64,000 nt of DNA from Vanilla planifolia. Lineage: Eukaryota > Streptophyta > Magnoliopsida > Asparagales > Orchidaceae. A model generated the notes under the pieces. That model was not told where the DNA came from. It worked only from the letters and a program-made list of their open reading frames with translations, and made no database searches. Of this stretch, positions 27,649-40,310 are shown piece by piece. A program made the translations under genes and the position numbers. The first letter of the stretch is position 1. Each line of letters opens with the position of its first letter. Location of the stretch: assembly GCA_023846275.1 (NCBI GenBank), contig JAIUJO010000161.1, positions 1 through 64,000 of the forward strand, in the 5' to 3' direction.

Positions 27649-30600
27649 CTAATGTTTTAGCTTACTTATTAAATAGTTTTAATCACACACGATATGATGA
27701 TCGAACATGTTACACTTGGACTTCTTTGAAACTTGGAATGCAACTTTTGCATATATCTCATCTCATTTCTTTAAATATTTCCTTTAATTTAGTAATATTA
27801 TAATGTAACTTCAAATCTCTTCTCATGTTACCATTACACCAATTTGATTTAATTATGTTTCATAGCTCCAATTTATCACATTTTAGATTTCATATATAAT
27901 TAATTAATAGTAAAAATAATTAGTAATTATTATTTATGGTTATTTTCCTTTCTAATTACAGTAATTCCAAAAAGGATTTGATTGAGATGAAACAAACATC
28001 ATTGGACTTTCTTAACAAGCTCTACCTAATTAAATATTCATTTTTCATTTTTAAATATTTTGTTTTTTTTAAAACTTTTGGCACAATTTGGAGACATTTT
28101 GATTCACCCATGATATAATGATCACAAATATTACACTTAATCTTTATATTATCTTAGAATGTAACATTCCTATATAGTTTATCTCATTTCTTAGACATTG
28201 TTTTCTTTTATTTGGTTATATTATTATGCAATGCTAAATCACTTCTTCTGTGACCTTTAATTCACTTAGATTTACTTATATTATATTTCTACAATATATG
28301 TCATTTATGCTTTAATATATATATGTAAATATATGTTTAGAAAATATAAAAATAATAATTTATTTATATTTATGGTTATTCAGTTTGGTGAGTCATGGCA
28401 ATTCCATATGAGGTTTAATTGAGCAAAATAAATGTTGTTGGACTTCTTTATACAAGCTCTATCTAATTAAATATTCATTTTTTTAATTTTGGATATTTTT
28501 CTTTATCAAATTTTAATGTGCTTTACAAGATTTTTTAATTTATGCATGTTATGACGATAAATCAGGTTACATCAACCACATTAGCTTCTTGGAATGCAAT
28601 ATCCTTGTATAATTTATCTCATTTTTTTAAATTTTTTTCTTCAATTTAGTTATATTATGATATATTTTTAAATATGCTCTCATCTAAAATTTATCCCTTT
28701 CGCTTGGTTTATTATAGTGTGATTTTTGGCCTATTTTAAAAGGTATTTTAATTCTTACTTGATTTAATTATTAAGGATATTATATTTAACCTCATAAGTG
28801 TGATTGAATGCAACTTTCTCTTATAATTTTTCTTATTTCTTTAAATGTTTTGCTCTAAATTGGTTATATTATAATAAACTATAAATCACATGTTATGTGA
28901 CCCTTACATCACTATGATTTGGTTGAATTAAATTACTTCATTTTATCATATTTTAGCTTTAATATATATAACCTTAATACGAAAGTAATAATTTTTTAGT
29001 ATTCTTGCTTATTTGCCTTTTTAATTAGAAAATTTCTAATTGATATCAAATTGGGGAGAAACAAGTGTTGTTGGACTCCTCTCGACAAGCTATCCAATAA
29101 AATTTTCAAATTTATATTTTGAGATATTTTGTTATTAGGCTTTTGACATCCTTACAAGATATGTTGGTTCATACTTGATTTCATTATTTAGAATTTTACC
29201 TTCAATCGTCTTACTATCTTGGAACATGACCTTCAAGTACAATTAGTTAGTTTTTCAAATTTATTTTTTTGATTTTTATATGTTATTATGAAACTCTAGT
29301 TCAACTCTCATGTGAATTTTACATCAATTTGATTAAGTTATATTATATTACTACACTTTATATCATTTTACCTTTATTATATTTTTATTTAATATTAAAA
29401 TAATTTTTTTTATTTATTCTTATTGAAATTATTATTTTGTTATAATTCCAATTAAGATTTTATCTAGACAAAACAAACTTTGTTTAACTAGTCTTTATGA
29501 GCTCTACCAAATTAAATATTTATTTTGTTGTTTTTACATAAGTTATTATTTAGGATTTTTGCATGCTTTGCAGGATATTACAATTTTTATCTCATTTGAT
29601 AATTGAGTATATTATACAAGATGTCTTTAATATTGTTGAATGAATGTTTGCTAAATAATTTGTCTCATTACCTCAAATTTTTATTTTAAATTATGTTATA
29701 TTACTATATAAATCTAAGTCTCTTTTAGTGTGACTATTACATCACTTTAATTTTATATTATTATATTGCTCAAATTTATCTCTCTTATTAATTCCAAATA
29801 AGCATTATCTAATTAAACATTAATTTTTATATTTTGAAGTATTTTATTATCAAGGGTTTTAGCATGCTTTATAAGATATTTTGATTTGTTTCACATTTGA
29901 CTTTTAGTATAATTTAACTCAATCCTTCAAAAGTTTTCTTTTTCATTAAGTTTAATAACTATGTAACTTTAAAGTTGCTATTATGCAACCTTTATATTGA
30001 TTTGATTTTGATGGATTACATTGCCTTAATTTATCTCATTTTAAGTTTAATATATATTTTTTCAAATTAATATAATAATTTATTTATATTTATGCTCATT
30101 TACTTTGGCACTTGGTTGTAATTCTAAACAAATTTTGATTAAGACAAAAACAACGATCATTATAATTGCCTCGACAAGTTCTATCCAATTAAATATTTAT
30201 TTAATATTAATTTAATAACATTTTATTATTTATGCTTATTTTCTTTGGTAATTTATAATATCACTAAATAATGCCAAATAAAGACGAAAGAAACATCGTT
30301 GGAGTTGTTTAAATGAGCTTTATCTAATTAAATTTTTATTTTCATTTCTTTGAATATTTTATTTTCTAAAACTTTTATATACTTTTTTGGACATTTTGAT
30401 TTATACATGATTTTATGATCAATGATGTTACACGTGAGCTTCTCAGTATCTTGGAATAAAATATTCCCATAATATTTATATCATTTTTTCAAATTTTTTA
30501 CTTTCATTTAGTAAAATACTGTAAAAATGAATTCATTTATCTTATGGTATTTACATAATTTTCAATTGGTTAACTACATTGCTTTAATTAATCTCATTAT

Positions 30601-30958
30601 AAATTTATTATATATTTAATTAATATTAATATATTAATTTTTATTATTATATATATTTAATTCTATATTTTCTAGTAATTCCAAATGTGTGAGTATCAAT
30701 ACAAAATAAACACCATTAGACAAATCTCAACAAGCATCATCCAATTAAATATTTATTCTTAAATTTATAAATATACTATTTTCTAAGGCATGCAGTATTT
30801 TGATGTATATCTCATTTTATGAAAAAGAAAGTTGCGCTTGATCTCTATAGTATTTGTAAAGTAACATTTCTTAAATTTTTTCTTATTTGTTTAACCTTTT
30901 TGCCCTGATTTGGTTAAATTACTTTACATCAAATTACCTCATTTCAGCATTACTATCT

Positions 30959-30980
30959 ATATATATATATATATATATAT
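30959..30980. repeat. (AT)11 microsatellite
   Basis: A pure 22-bp AT run in the TTAATATATATTTACTTAATATT part of the monomer. This is the same seed position as the expanded tract at 741-807. Confidence 0.95.
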
Positions 30981-33900
30981 AATATCAAAATAATAATTTA
31001 TTATTATTTATGCTTATTTACTTTGGTTATTTGTGGTAATTCCAAATGAGATCTTATTAAGAAGAAACATATGTCATTAGACTCATCTCGATGAGCTCTA
31101 TTGAACTTAATATTTGTTTTCTATTTTTAAATTTTTTATTTTCTAAAATTTGTATTTGATTTGTGATTTTTCAATTCATATCTTATTTGATGATCTAGGA
31201 TGTAACACTTTGTCTACTAAGAACCTTGGACTATAACTTTTCTACATAATTTATCTTATTCAAATATTTTTCTTTGAATTGGTTATAATATAATGTAACT
31301 CAAAATATCCTTTTTTGTGACCATTACATCTCTTTGATTTAGATATGTTATGCTATTATTTATGTTTATTTACTTTGATAATTCACTATTACTCTAACGA
31401 AGGAACAATCAAAACGAAATAGACACCATTGCTATCTTCTTAATAAGCTCTATCCATTTAAATATTAAATTTTTTGTATTATTAAATATTTTTTTTTCTA
31501 AAGTTTTGACATGTTTTGAAGGTCTTTCTCATCTTTACTTAATTTAATAGTAGAGGATGTTGCACCCGTATCCTAAGTATCTTGGAAAGCAACATCTAAA
31601 ATAATTTTATCATATTTACTATGAAAAGTTACAATAATTTCAAATAAGATATGATTAATTTTAAACAAATGTCATTCAATTCGCATTAATGAGATATTTA
31701 TAATTGTACTAGATTTAATGATTGATGATATTACACTCAATCTCCTTGCTATGTTGGTATAATTTACTAATACAATCTATCTTATTCCTTCGAATGTTTT
31801 GATTTTATTTGTTTGTATTATAATGTAACTTTAATTCATCTCTTAAGTGATACTTATAGTGCTTTGATTTGGCTATATTATATTACTTTAATTTATCTCA
31901 TTTCAATTTTAATATCTATTTACTTAACATCAAAATGATAATATTTTATTATTTATACTTATTTGGTTTGTTATTTGGTATAATACAAGATGAGGTCTCA
32001 TCAAGACCAGTTAACATGTTGGACTTATCTTAATGAGTTGTGTTTAACTAAATATTCAAGTAAATAATTCTAAGGGTATTATTTTTTAGTGTTTCTACAT
32101 ATTGAATGAGGTTGTTACACTTTATATCGTTAGTGTTTTGGTATGCAACTTTTTAAAAAAATTATTAGATGACTTCTAGTCTCTTCCTATGTGACCTTTT
32201 TATTGTCTTACTTTTGTTAAATTATAGCACATCAAACCAAGGTATTATCGACATAGATCTATCATCGTCAGACTCATATTTTTGAGTTCTATCCAACAAA
32301 ATATTCATTTATTGTTTTTAAATATTTTATTTTCTAAGATTTACATACAGTTTGTGATTTATTTTGATTCATATCTAATTATTTTATCAAGGATGTTACA
32401 CTCAATCTACTTATTATCTTGGAAAGAAACATTTCCATATAATTTCTATTTCTTCAAAATTTTCACTTTTCTTTAGTTATATCACAATATAAGTTTAAAT
32501 CACCTCTCATGTGACCGTCTTATCACTTTGATTGGTTATATTAGATTCTTATTTTGGCTTATTTTCTTGGGTCTTTTCCAAGTACTCAAAATGATTTGTG
32601 ATTGAGATGAAACAAATGTCGTCGGACTACCTTCGAGCTCTAAGAATTCATATCTTAAATATTTTTTTAAGGTTTTTGTATTGTTTATGAAAAATTTTAA
32701 CTCAAACTTGTTTTTACGATCAGTGATGTTAAACACGATCTCTTTAGCATCCTTGAATGAAGTTTCGTGAATATATTTTCTTAATTTTTCAAATTTTTTG
32801 CTTTGATTTGGTTATATATTATGAAACCCTAATTTTTCTCTCATGCCACCTGTTATTGCATTGATTTTTATATTAAATTACGTTTATTAATCTCATTTTA
32901 GTTTTAATATTTATTTACTTAATGTAAAAATAATAATTTATTAATATTTATGCTAATTTAATTTTCTAATTTCCTAAAATTCAAAATAAAGTATGATCAA
33001 GAAAATCCAAACATCGTTGGACTAATCTTTTTTAGCTTTATCTAATTAAATATTCATTTTTATATTTATGAATACTTTATTTTTTAGAGTTTTGCATTTT
33101 TTATGAGGTGTTTCTTTTGTTTGTCATTTAACAATTACGGTTGTTATACTTGATATCTATGTTATTTTTGATTAAAAGATTTTCATTCACTCAATCATGC
33201 TTATTTCAAACTTTTACTTAAAATTGGTTAAATTACTAACTAAAATGATAATTTATTATTATTTATGTGTAATTATTTTAGAAATTAAAAGTAATTCGAA
33301 ACGATGTTTGATGGAGACGGAACAAATGTTGTTGGACTCACCTTGATGAGCTTTATCCATGCAAATAATTTTAATTTATTATTTTAAATAATTTCTTTTA
33401 AAGTTTTGGCATACCTTATAAGATGTTTTAACATAGACGTACTTTATTGAACATGGTTGTACTAATAATGTGCATAGTATCCTTAAATGTAACATTCTAA
33501 CTCAATTTGTTTTATTTATTCTCATGTTTTCCTTCAATTTTGTTACATTACTAAGTCGCACTAATTCACCTCTTATGTTACCTTCACAATTCATTGATTG
33601 TTTTAGATTACATTATTCTAATTTATCACATTTATGCTTTAATATATGCATTTACTTAATACTAAAATAATATTATATTACTATTTATGTTTATATAAAT
33701 TAGTTATTCATAGTAATTCCAAAGGAGGTCTAATAAAGATGAAAGAAATAGTTTTGAATCATCTTTACACACTCTGTTAACTAATTATTCATTTCTAAAA
33801 TTTAAAATATTTATTTATTTGTTTTTTCATTCTTATGAAGAAATATCGATTGTACACAATTTGATGTTCATGGATTTTATACTCACTCTTTTGTGTCTTA

Positions 33901-36590
33901 GAATGCATCTTTCTTGAACAAACTATCATATTTCTTCGTAGGTTTTTCTTTTATTTGGTTATATTACATTTAAACTCTATTCCTCTTCTAATATACTTTT
34001 ATATCACTTTTGTTTGGGTATGTTGCACTGAATCAATTTATCTAAGTTTAACTTTAACATATATTGATTTAATATTAAAATAATAATTACTTTTTATTTA
34101 TGAAAAATTATCATGTTAATTAATCATAATTCCAAATGTTATGTGATTGTGATGAAACAAATGTCACTAGACTTTCCTCGACAACATATATTCAATTAAC
34201 GATTTATTTTTTAAGTTTTTTAATATTTCATTTTTTGTAATTTTGGCATATTTTTTTTAGACATTTTGATTCAATCCTAATTTGGTGGTGGTGAATTTTA
34301 TGGCCAACAACCTTAGTGTCTAGAAATACAACTTTCTATTCAAATTTATTTTATTTAATCAAATATTTTTTAAAATTTGTTTATGTTATTATCTAACTCT
34401 AAATCTTCACTCGTTCGATTATTATGTTGTCTTGAATTATTTATATTATATTTCCTTAATTTATCTTATTTTAGTTTTCATGAATATTTACAAATATTAA
34501 AGTAATAATTTATTGTACTTATGTTTATTTACTTTGGAAATTTTAATAATTCTTAAAAAGGTATGATTATGGGGAAATTAATATCATTAGAATCATGTTA
34601 TTGAGCTCTATCAAATTGAAAATTTATTTTCTATTTTTTATTTATTTTTATTTTTTAAATTTTTGTAATATTTATGAGAAAAATTGACTCATAATTAATT
34701 TAAAGATATATGGTGTAGCACTCTAATGCCTTTCTTTATTAGAATGTAACTTTGTTTATAATTTATCTCTTTTTTTCAAATTATTCACTTTTATTTTGTT
34801 ATATTATAATGAAATTCTAATTCCCATCTCTCGTGATAATTATATTACTTTATTTTTGCTATAATGTATTATTTTAATTTGTCTAGTTTAATCTTTCATA
34901 TATATTTTACTTAATAATAAAATGACAATTTATTATTATTAATTTGGAATTAGTTTAGTAATTTTAAGGAGCTCTGAATGAGGACTAATGTACAATTTTG
35001 TTTTTGCATTCAATTAAATGAGATTTATCCATTTAAAGTTTATTTTTTAATTATTTTATTTTCTAAGATTTTTATACATTATATGAGACATTTTGACACA
35101 AACCAAATATCATGACTATGAGTGATACTCTCAATCTCCTTAGTATCTTGCAATTTAACTTTATCAAATACATTGTCTCATTTCTTCAAATGTTTTGTTT
35201 TCATTTGGCTATATCACTATGTAACACAAAATCTCCTCTCCTGTGGCCCTTACAACACATTGATTGGGCTATATTATATTATTTGAATTTATATAATTTT
35301 AGCACTAAAATATATATTTACTTAATACTAAAGCAATAATTTATTGTTATTTATGTTTATATAACATATTAATTAGTAGTAATTCTAGAGGAGGTTGGAT
35401 AAAGAAGAAACAAATATTATTGGAATGATCTTGATGAGTTATACTATTAGGTATTCATTTTTAAATTTTTAAATATTTTATTTACTTTATTTTTTTACGT
35501 TTAATCAGAAGCTTTGATCGAAACTAATTATACATCATGGATGTTGCACTTGAACACCTTGGCACATTAGAATGGAACTTACAAAAAATTTTATCTTATT
35601 TCATATAATTTTTCACTTTATTTGATTATATAACTCGAATTCTACTCTGATATGAGTTCACATCGCTTTTATTTCAGTATGATAAAATTATTCGATTTAT
35701 CTAAATTAGCTTTAATATATATTGAGTTAATATTAAAAAATTAATTAATTATTATTTATGCATATTAACTATGGTAATTAGTTTTTATTTCAAATGTAGT
35801 CCTAAGTATAAAAAAGTCTTTGGTGTCATCTTGATTTATATTCAATTAAATATTCATTTGTATACTCATAAATGTTTTATAATTAACGATTTTAGTGTGC
35901 TTCACTATCTAATTTAGTAGTGGGGGATTGTACACTCAAACTCCTTACTTTCTCATAAGTGCAACCATCCAATCCAATTTTTCTTATTTCTTAAACTTTT
36001 TGCTTAGATATGTGCAACTTATAATGTAACTCTAAAACATCTCTTGTCTAATCATTAAATTACCTTTAATTTAATTAATTTCAATATTAATATATAGTTA
36101 CCTAATATTGTAATAATAATCTATTATTATTTTTACTTGTTTAGTTTGGAAATTAATAACAACAATTTTTTACTAAAATTTAGTTTATTTTTATGAACAC
36201 TTATTATCTAATCATGTCAGTTTAACATCATTTTTTATTTTTTTATTACATTGTTTTAACTTATCTCATTTCAACTTTAATATATATTTACTTATTATTA
36301 AAATAAAACTTTTGTGAGTATTTTTTTGTTATTAACATTATTCCAAACTAGATCCCAAGGAGAGTAAAACAAATATTTTTATACTCATCTTTAAAAGCTC
36401 CATCCATTTAAATATTTATTTCAATTTTTCTTAAAAATTTATTTTAGAAGACTTTGACACACATTATGAAACGTTTTTATGTTCTTCGAATCTATTAATC
36501 GAGGTTCATTTGCTTAGTCTTCTTAGTATCTTATTATACAACTTTCCCATGTAATTTACTTTATATCTTAATTTTTTTTTATTTGGCATA

Positions 36591-36710
36591 TTGTTGCGTA
36601 ACACTAAAGCTCCTTACATGCAACCTTTACAAAGCATTGATTTGCTTATTTTGTTATGCAACAATTAATCTCTTCCACGTAGCCTTTACAAAGAATTGAT
36701 TTTCATATAT
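36591..36710 (+). repeat. 60-bp tandem duplication (extra subrepeat within a monomer)
   Basis: TTGTTGCGTAAC at 36,591 and TTGTTATGCAAC at 36,651 each begin a similar stretch ending in CCTTTACAAAG-ATTGATTT. The ordinary monomer has two related blocks about 60 bp apart, each containing TTGATTTGGTTATATTA. This unit therefore carries an additional subrepeat, as unequal pairing between the two blocks would give. The copies differ at about a quarter of sites, so the event is old. Confidence 0.75.
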
Positions 36711-38199
36711 CACATCACTTCAATTTATTTTTTTTCTTTAACATATATTTAGTTAATATTAAAATAATAATTTATTTAGCTTATGCTTATATAATATGGT
36801 AATTTGTAGTAACTCCGAATGATGTTTGATGGAGAAGAAATAAACATCATTTGAATTGTGTTGATGAGCTTTATTTATTAAATATTTATTTTTAAATTTT
36901 TCAAAGTTCCATTCTCAATGATTTTGCAAGATTTATTCCATATTTTTATCGCACCTAATTTCACAATCAAAGATGTTACACACAAACTACACAATATCTT
37001 AGAATGTAATATTCTTAACAATTTATCTCATCTATTGTAATTTTTTATTTCAATTTGGTTTTATTGTACTGAAACTATAATTCTCCTCTAACGTGATATT
37101 ATATCACTTTTATTTGGTTATATTACGTTGCATCTTTTTATCTCATTTCAATTTTAATATCAATTGAATTATATTAAAATAATATTTAATTATTATTATT
37201 TATTCTTATATCATTTTATAATTCATTGTAGTTCCTAATGAAGTCTGATCAAGACAAAAAAAATAATTGGATTGGTGTCAACATAGACTATCAAGTTCTA
37301 TACTCATTTTGAAATTTTTTTTAAATATTTTACTTCTTAAGATTTTTGCCTGCTTTAAAAAATGTTTTGATTTCAACTTTTTTTAATGATTGAGGATGTT
37401 GCACTTGATCTGTTTAGTGTCTTAGAGTGCCATGTTTTCATATAATTTATCCTATTTCTTAAAATAATTTTATTTAATATGGTGACCTTTACATTGCTTT
37501 GATTTTTTTATATTGCATTCTTAAGTTTTTCTCAATTTATCTTTGATACATATTTAGTTAATATTAAAATAATAATTCAAAAATATTTATTCTTTATTAC
37601 CTTTGTAAGTCATTGTAATTATAAATGTGGCCTAATTGCAATTAATCCAACATGATTTGACCTATCTGAATGGGTTCTTTCCAATGAAATAATAATTTTT
37701 ATATATTTTTTTTAATGCTTTGAACAATTTTTTAGGAAAGCATCATTAGATAATTTGATTTATACTTAATTTGGTGATCAATGAAGATATACCTAGATGA
37801 CATTAACATTATGGAGTGCAACTTTTCTGAATAATATATCTTATTTTTTCAATTTTTTTCTTTTGAATTGGTTTATTACTATTTAAATCTAAATCTCAAA
37901 TCTTGTGATCTTTACATATTTTTGATTTTTTAATATTTCATTCCTTCAATGTATCTCATTTTATTCACCATATTTTTTTACTTAATATTAAAATAGTAAT
38001 TTATTATTATTTATACTTATTTATTTTTGTAATTCATAGTAATTCAAAATAAAATGTAATCATGCTATGAAAAAGTTTATTGGAATGACCTCAATATTCT
38101 CTATCCAATTAAATATTTATTTTTTATTTCTCAAAAGTTTACTTTTTGGGCCATGGGACATTTTATGAGGTTTCTTGAATTATGCCTAAATTAATAATC

Positions 38200-40310
38200 A
38201 AGATTATTATACTTGATTTTCTTTGTATCTTTTAATTAGTATTTACTATATAATTTATCTTTTTCTACTTATTTTTCATTAATGATTTTTTATTTTTATG
38301 AAAGTCTAATTATCTCCTAAGATGACCTACACATTGCTTTTGTTTGGTTATATTATATTGCTTCAATTTATCAAATATTTGTTTTAGCATATATTTTGTT
38401 GATATTAAAAAACTATTATAATTATTTACTATGACAACTAATGGTAATTCAAAATGTGGTCTAATGGAAATGAAACAACTATTATTGGAGGCATCTTTAG
38501 GAGCTCCATTATATAATATTATTATTTTTATATTTTAAAATATTTTTTTAAGAATTTGGCATGCTTTATTAGAATTTCAATTTGAACATCATTCAACTAT
38601 TGAGGATGCTACACTCAATCTTTTTATTATCTTTGAATATTTGTTCCTATAAAATTTATCTCATTTCTTCAACTTTTTTTGACTTAATTTCCTTATATTA
38701 CCATCTCACACTAAGTGTCCTTCTTCTTGACCATTACATCTTTTTTATTTATTTTTTTAATTAGTTAAAGTTTGCTCATTTTTTAGCTTCAATATTTATT
38801 TATTTAATATTAAAATGATATTTTACGATTATCCATGATAATTTAAAAAATGTATTTGTAATAATTCCAATTATAGTTTGAATGAGTAAAAATATCTCTT
38901 TGGAATCATCTTGATAATGTCAATCAAATTAATTTATACCTAATTCCAACCAAAGTTTGTATTTTCAAGGCTTGTGATTCACATTGTTAGATACTTTATT
39001 TTATACCTAATTTTATGATCGAGATTGTTACACTTGATTTTCTTAGTATCTTGTAGTTAATATTTCCCATGTAATATATCTCATTTCCTCTTTCCTTTTA
39101 AAATTGTTCTATTTCAATGAATGTCTAATTCTCCCTTTATTTGACCTTTACATTTCTTTTGTTTACTTAAATTATATTGCTTCAATTTATCTAATTTTTA
39201 ATTTAGCATATCTTTAGCTAATATTTATAAAAACTTATAATTTATTTAGTTTAATTACTATGGTAATTCACAATAACTAAAAATATTGTATGATGTAAAT
39301 GATAGACATTACTGGACACATCATGAGGAGCTCTATCATATAATATAATCATTTTTATATTTTTAAATTTATTTTTTATGATTTTATCATTCCTTGTGAG
39401 AATTTCAATTTAAACCTAATTCTCTCAATCTCTTTAGTGTCTTGGAATGCATTTTTATCATAAAATATATCTCATTTCTTCTAATTCATTGACAAGATTG
39501 GGTTATATTACTATGCGACGCTAAATCTCCTTTCACATGACCATTACATTACTTTGATTTGGTTATATTAAATTACTTAAGTTTTCCTTATTTTAACTTC
39601 AATATTCATTTACTTTTTTATTAAGTAATAATTTATTTTATTTATGCTTATTTAGTTTGGTTATTCACACTAATTTCAAATGCAGCTTAAATGAGTTGAA
39701 AAGAAGTTCAATAGAATCATCTCGACATGTCCTTGAAATTAAATATTTATTTTTAGATTTTTGAATTTTTTTCTTAAAATTTGGTACATTTTACAAGTTA
39801 TTTTTAATTGCACCTATTTTGATTATTGAGATTATTACACTTCATTTCTTAATATCTTGGAATTAAAATATCTCACATTAATTATCTCATTTCTTTATGT
39901 TTTTTCTTTAATATTCTTATATTTCTATGAAAGTTTAATTCTTCTTTTGTGTTAACTTTACATTGCTTTGGTTTAGTTATATTTCATTATTTCAATTTAA
40001 CTCATGTTAGCTTTAACATATATTTACTAAATATTAAAAATATTATTGTGTTTTACTTTTATTTACTACAAAAATTGCAATAATTAAAAACATGGCCTAT
40101 TAGAAAAAACAAATATCCTCAGACTCATCATAATGAGCTCTATCATATAATACAATAACTTTATAATTTTACAAATTTTATTTTCAATGATTTTTGCATG
40201 CTCTATGAGAAGCTTCAATTCACACATGATTTTACTGATGAGTATGTCACAATCGATCTGTTTAGCATCTTGGAATTCATGTTTGAAATCATGTGAGCTT
40301 TAAACAATTT
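38200..40310 (+). repeat. Two-monomer higher-order unit of ~0.8 kb, three copies
   Basis: Every second monomer shares private variants. GAGCTCCATTATATAATATT near 38,499, GAGCTCTATCATATAATATA near 39,326 and GAGCTCTATCATATAATACA near 40,131 are 827 and 805 bp apart. The preceding GTCTAATT or GTTTAATT block followed by ACATTGCTTTTGTTT-like sequence recurs near 38,305, 39,125 and 39,930. The monomers between them (landmarks near 38,910 and 39,720) carry other variants. This is an A-B dimer amplified as a unit, now well decayed. Confidence 0.7.

Larger units (their letters stand above)
24644..38200 (+). repeat. Satellite array, + orientation (about 33-35 monomers)
   Basis: Landmarks lie near 24,710, 25,069, 25,487, 25,963, 26,334, 26,690, 27,174, 27,591, 28,012, 28,453, 29,084, 29,488, 29,799, 30,174, 30,313, 30,731, 31,090, 31,443, 31,683, 32,030, 32,279, 32,630, 33,028, 33,342, 33,763, 34,177, 34,600, 35,016, 35,429, 35,829, 36,389, 36,859, 37,280, 37,666 and 38,088. 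Spacing clusters at 350-440 bp; shorter values mark internally deleted monomers (28,700, 30,174-30,313 and 31,683 regions). Many + open frames here share a MLHSI-L-S-like stretch, which is simply GATGTTACACTCAATCTCC read in one frame. I see no gene. Confidence 0.88.
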
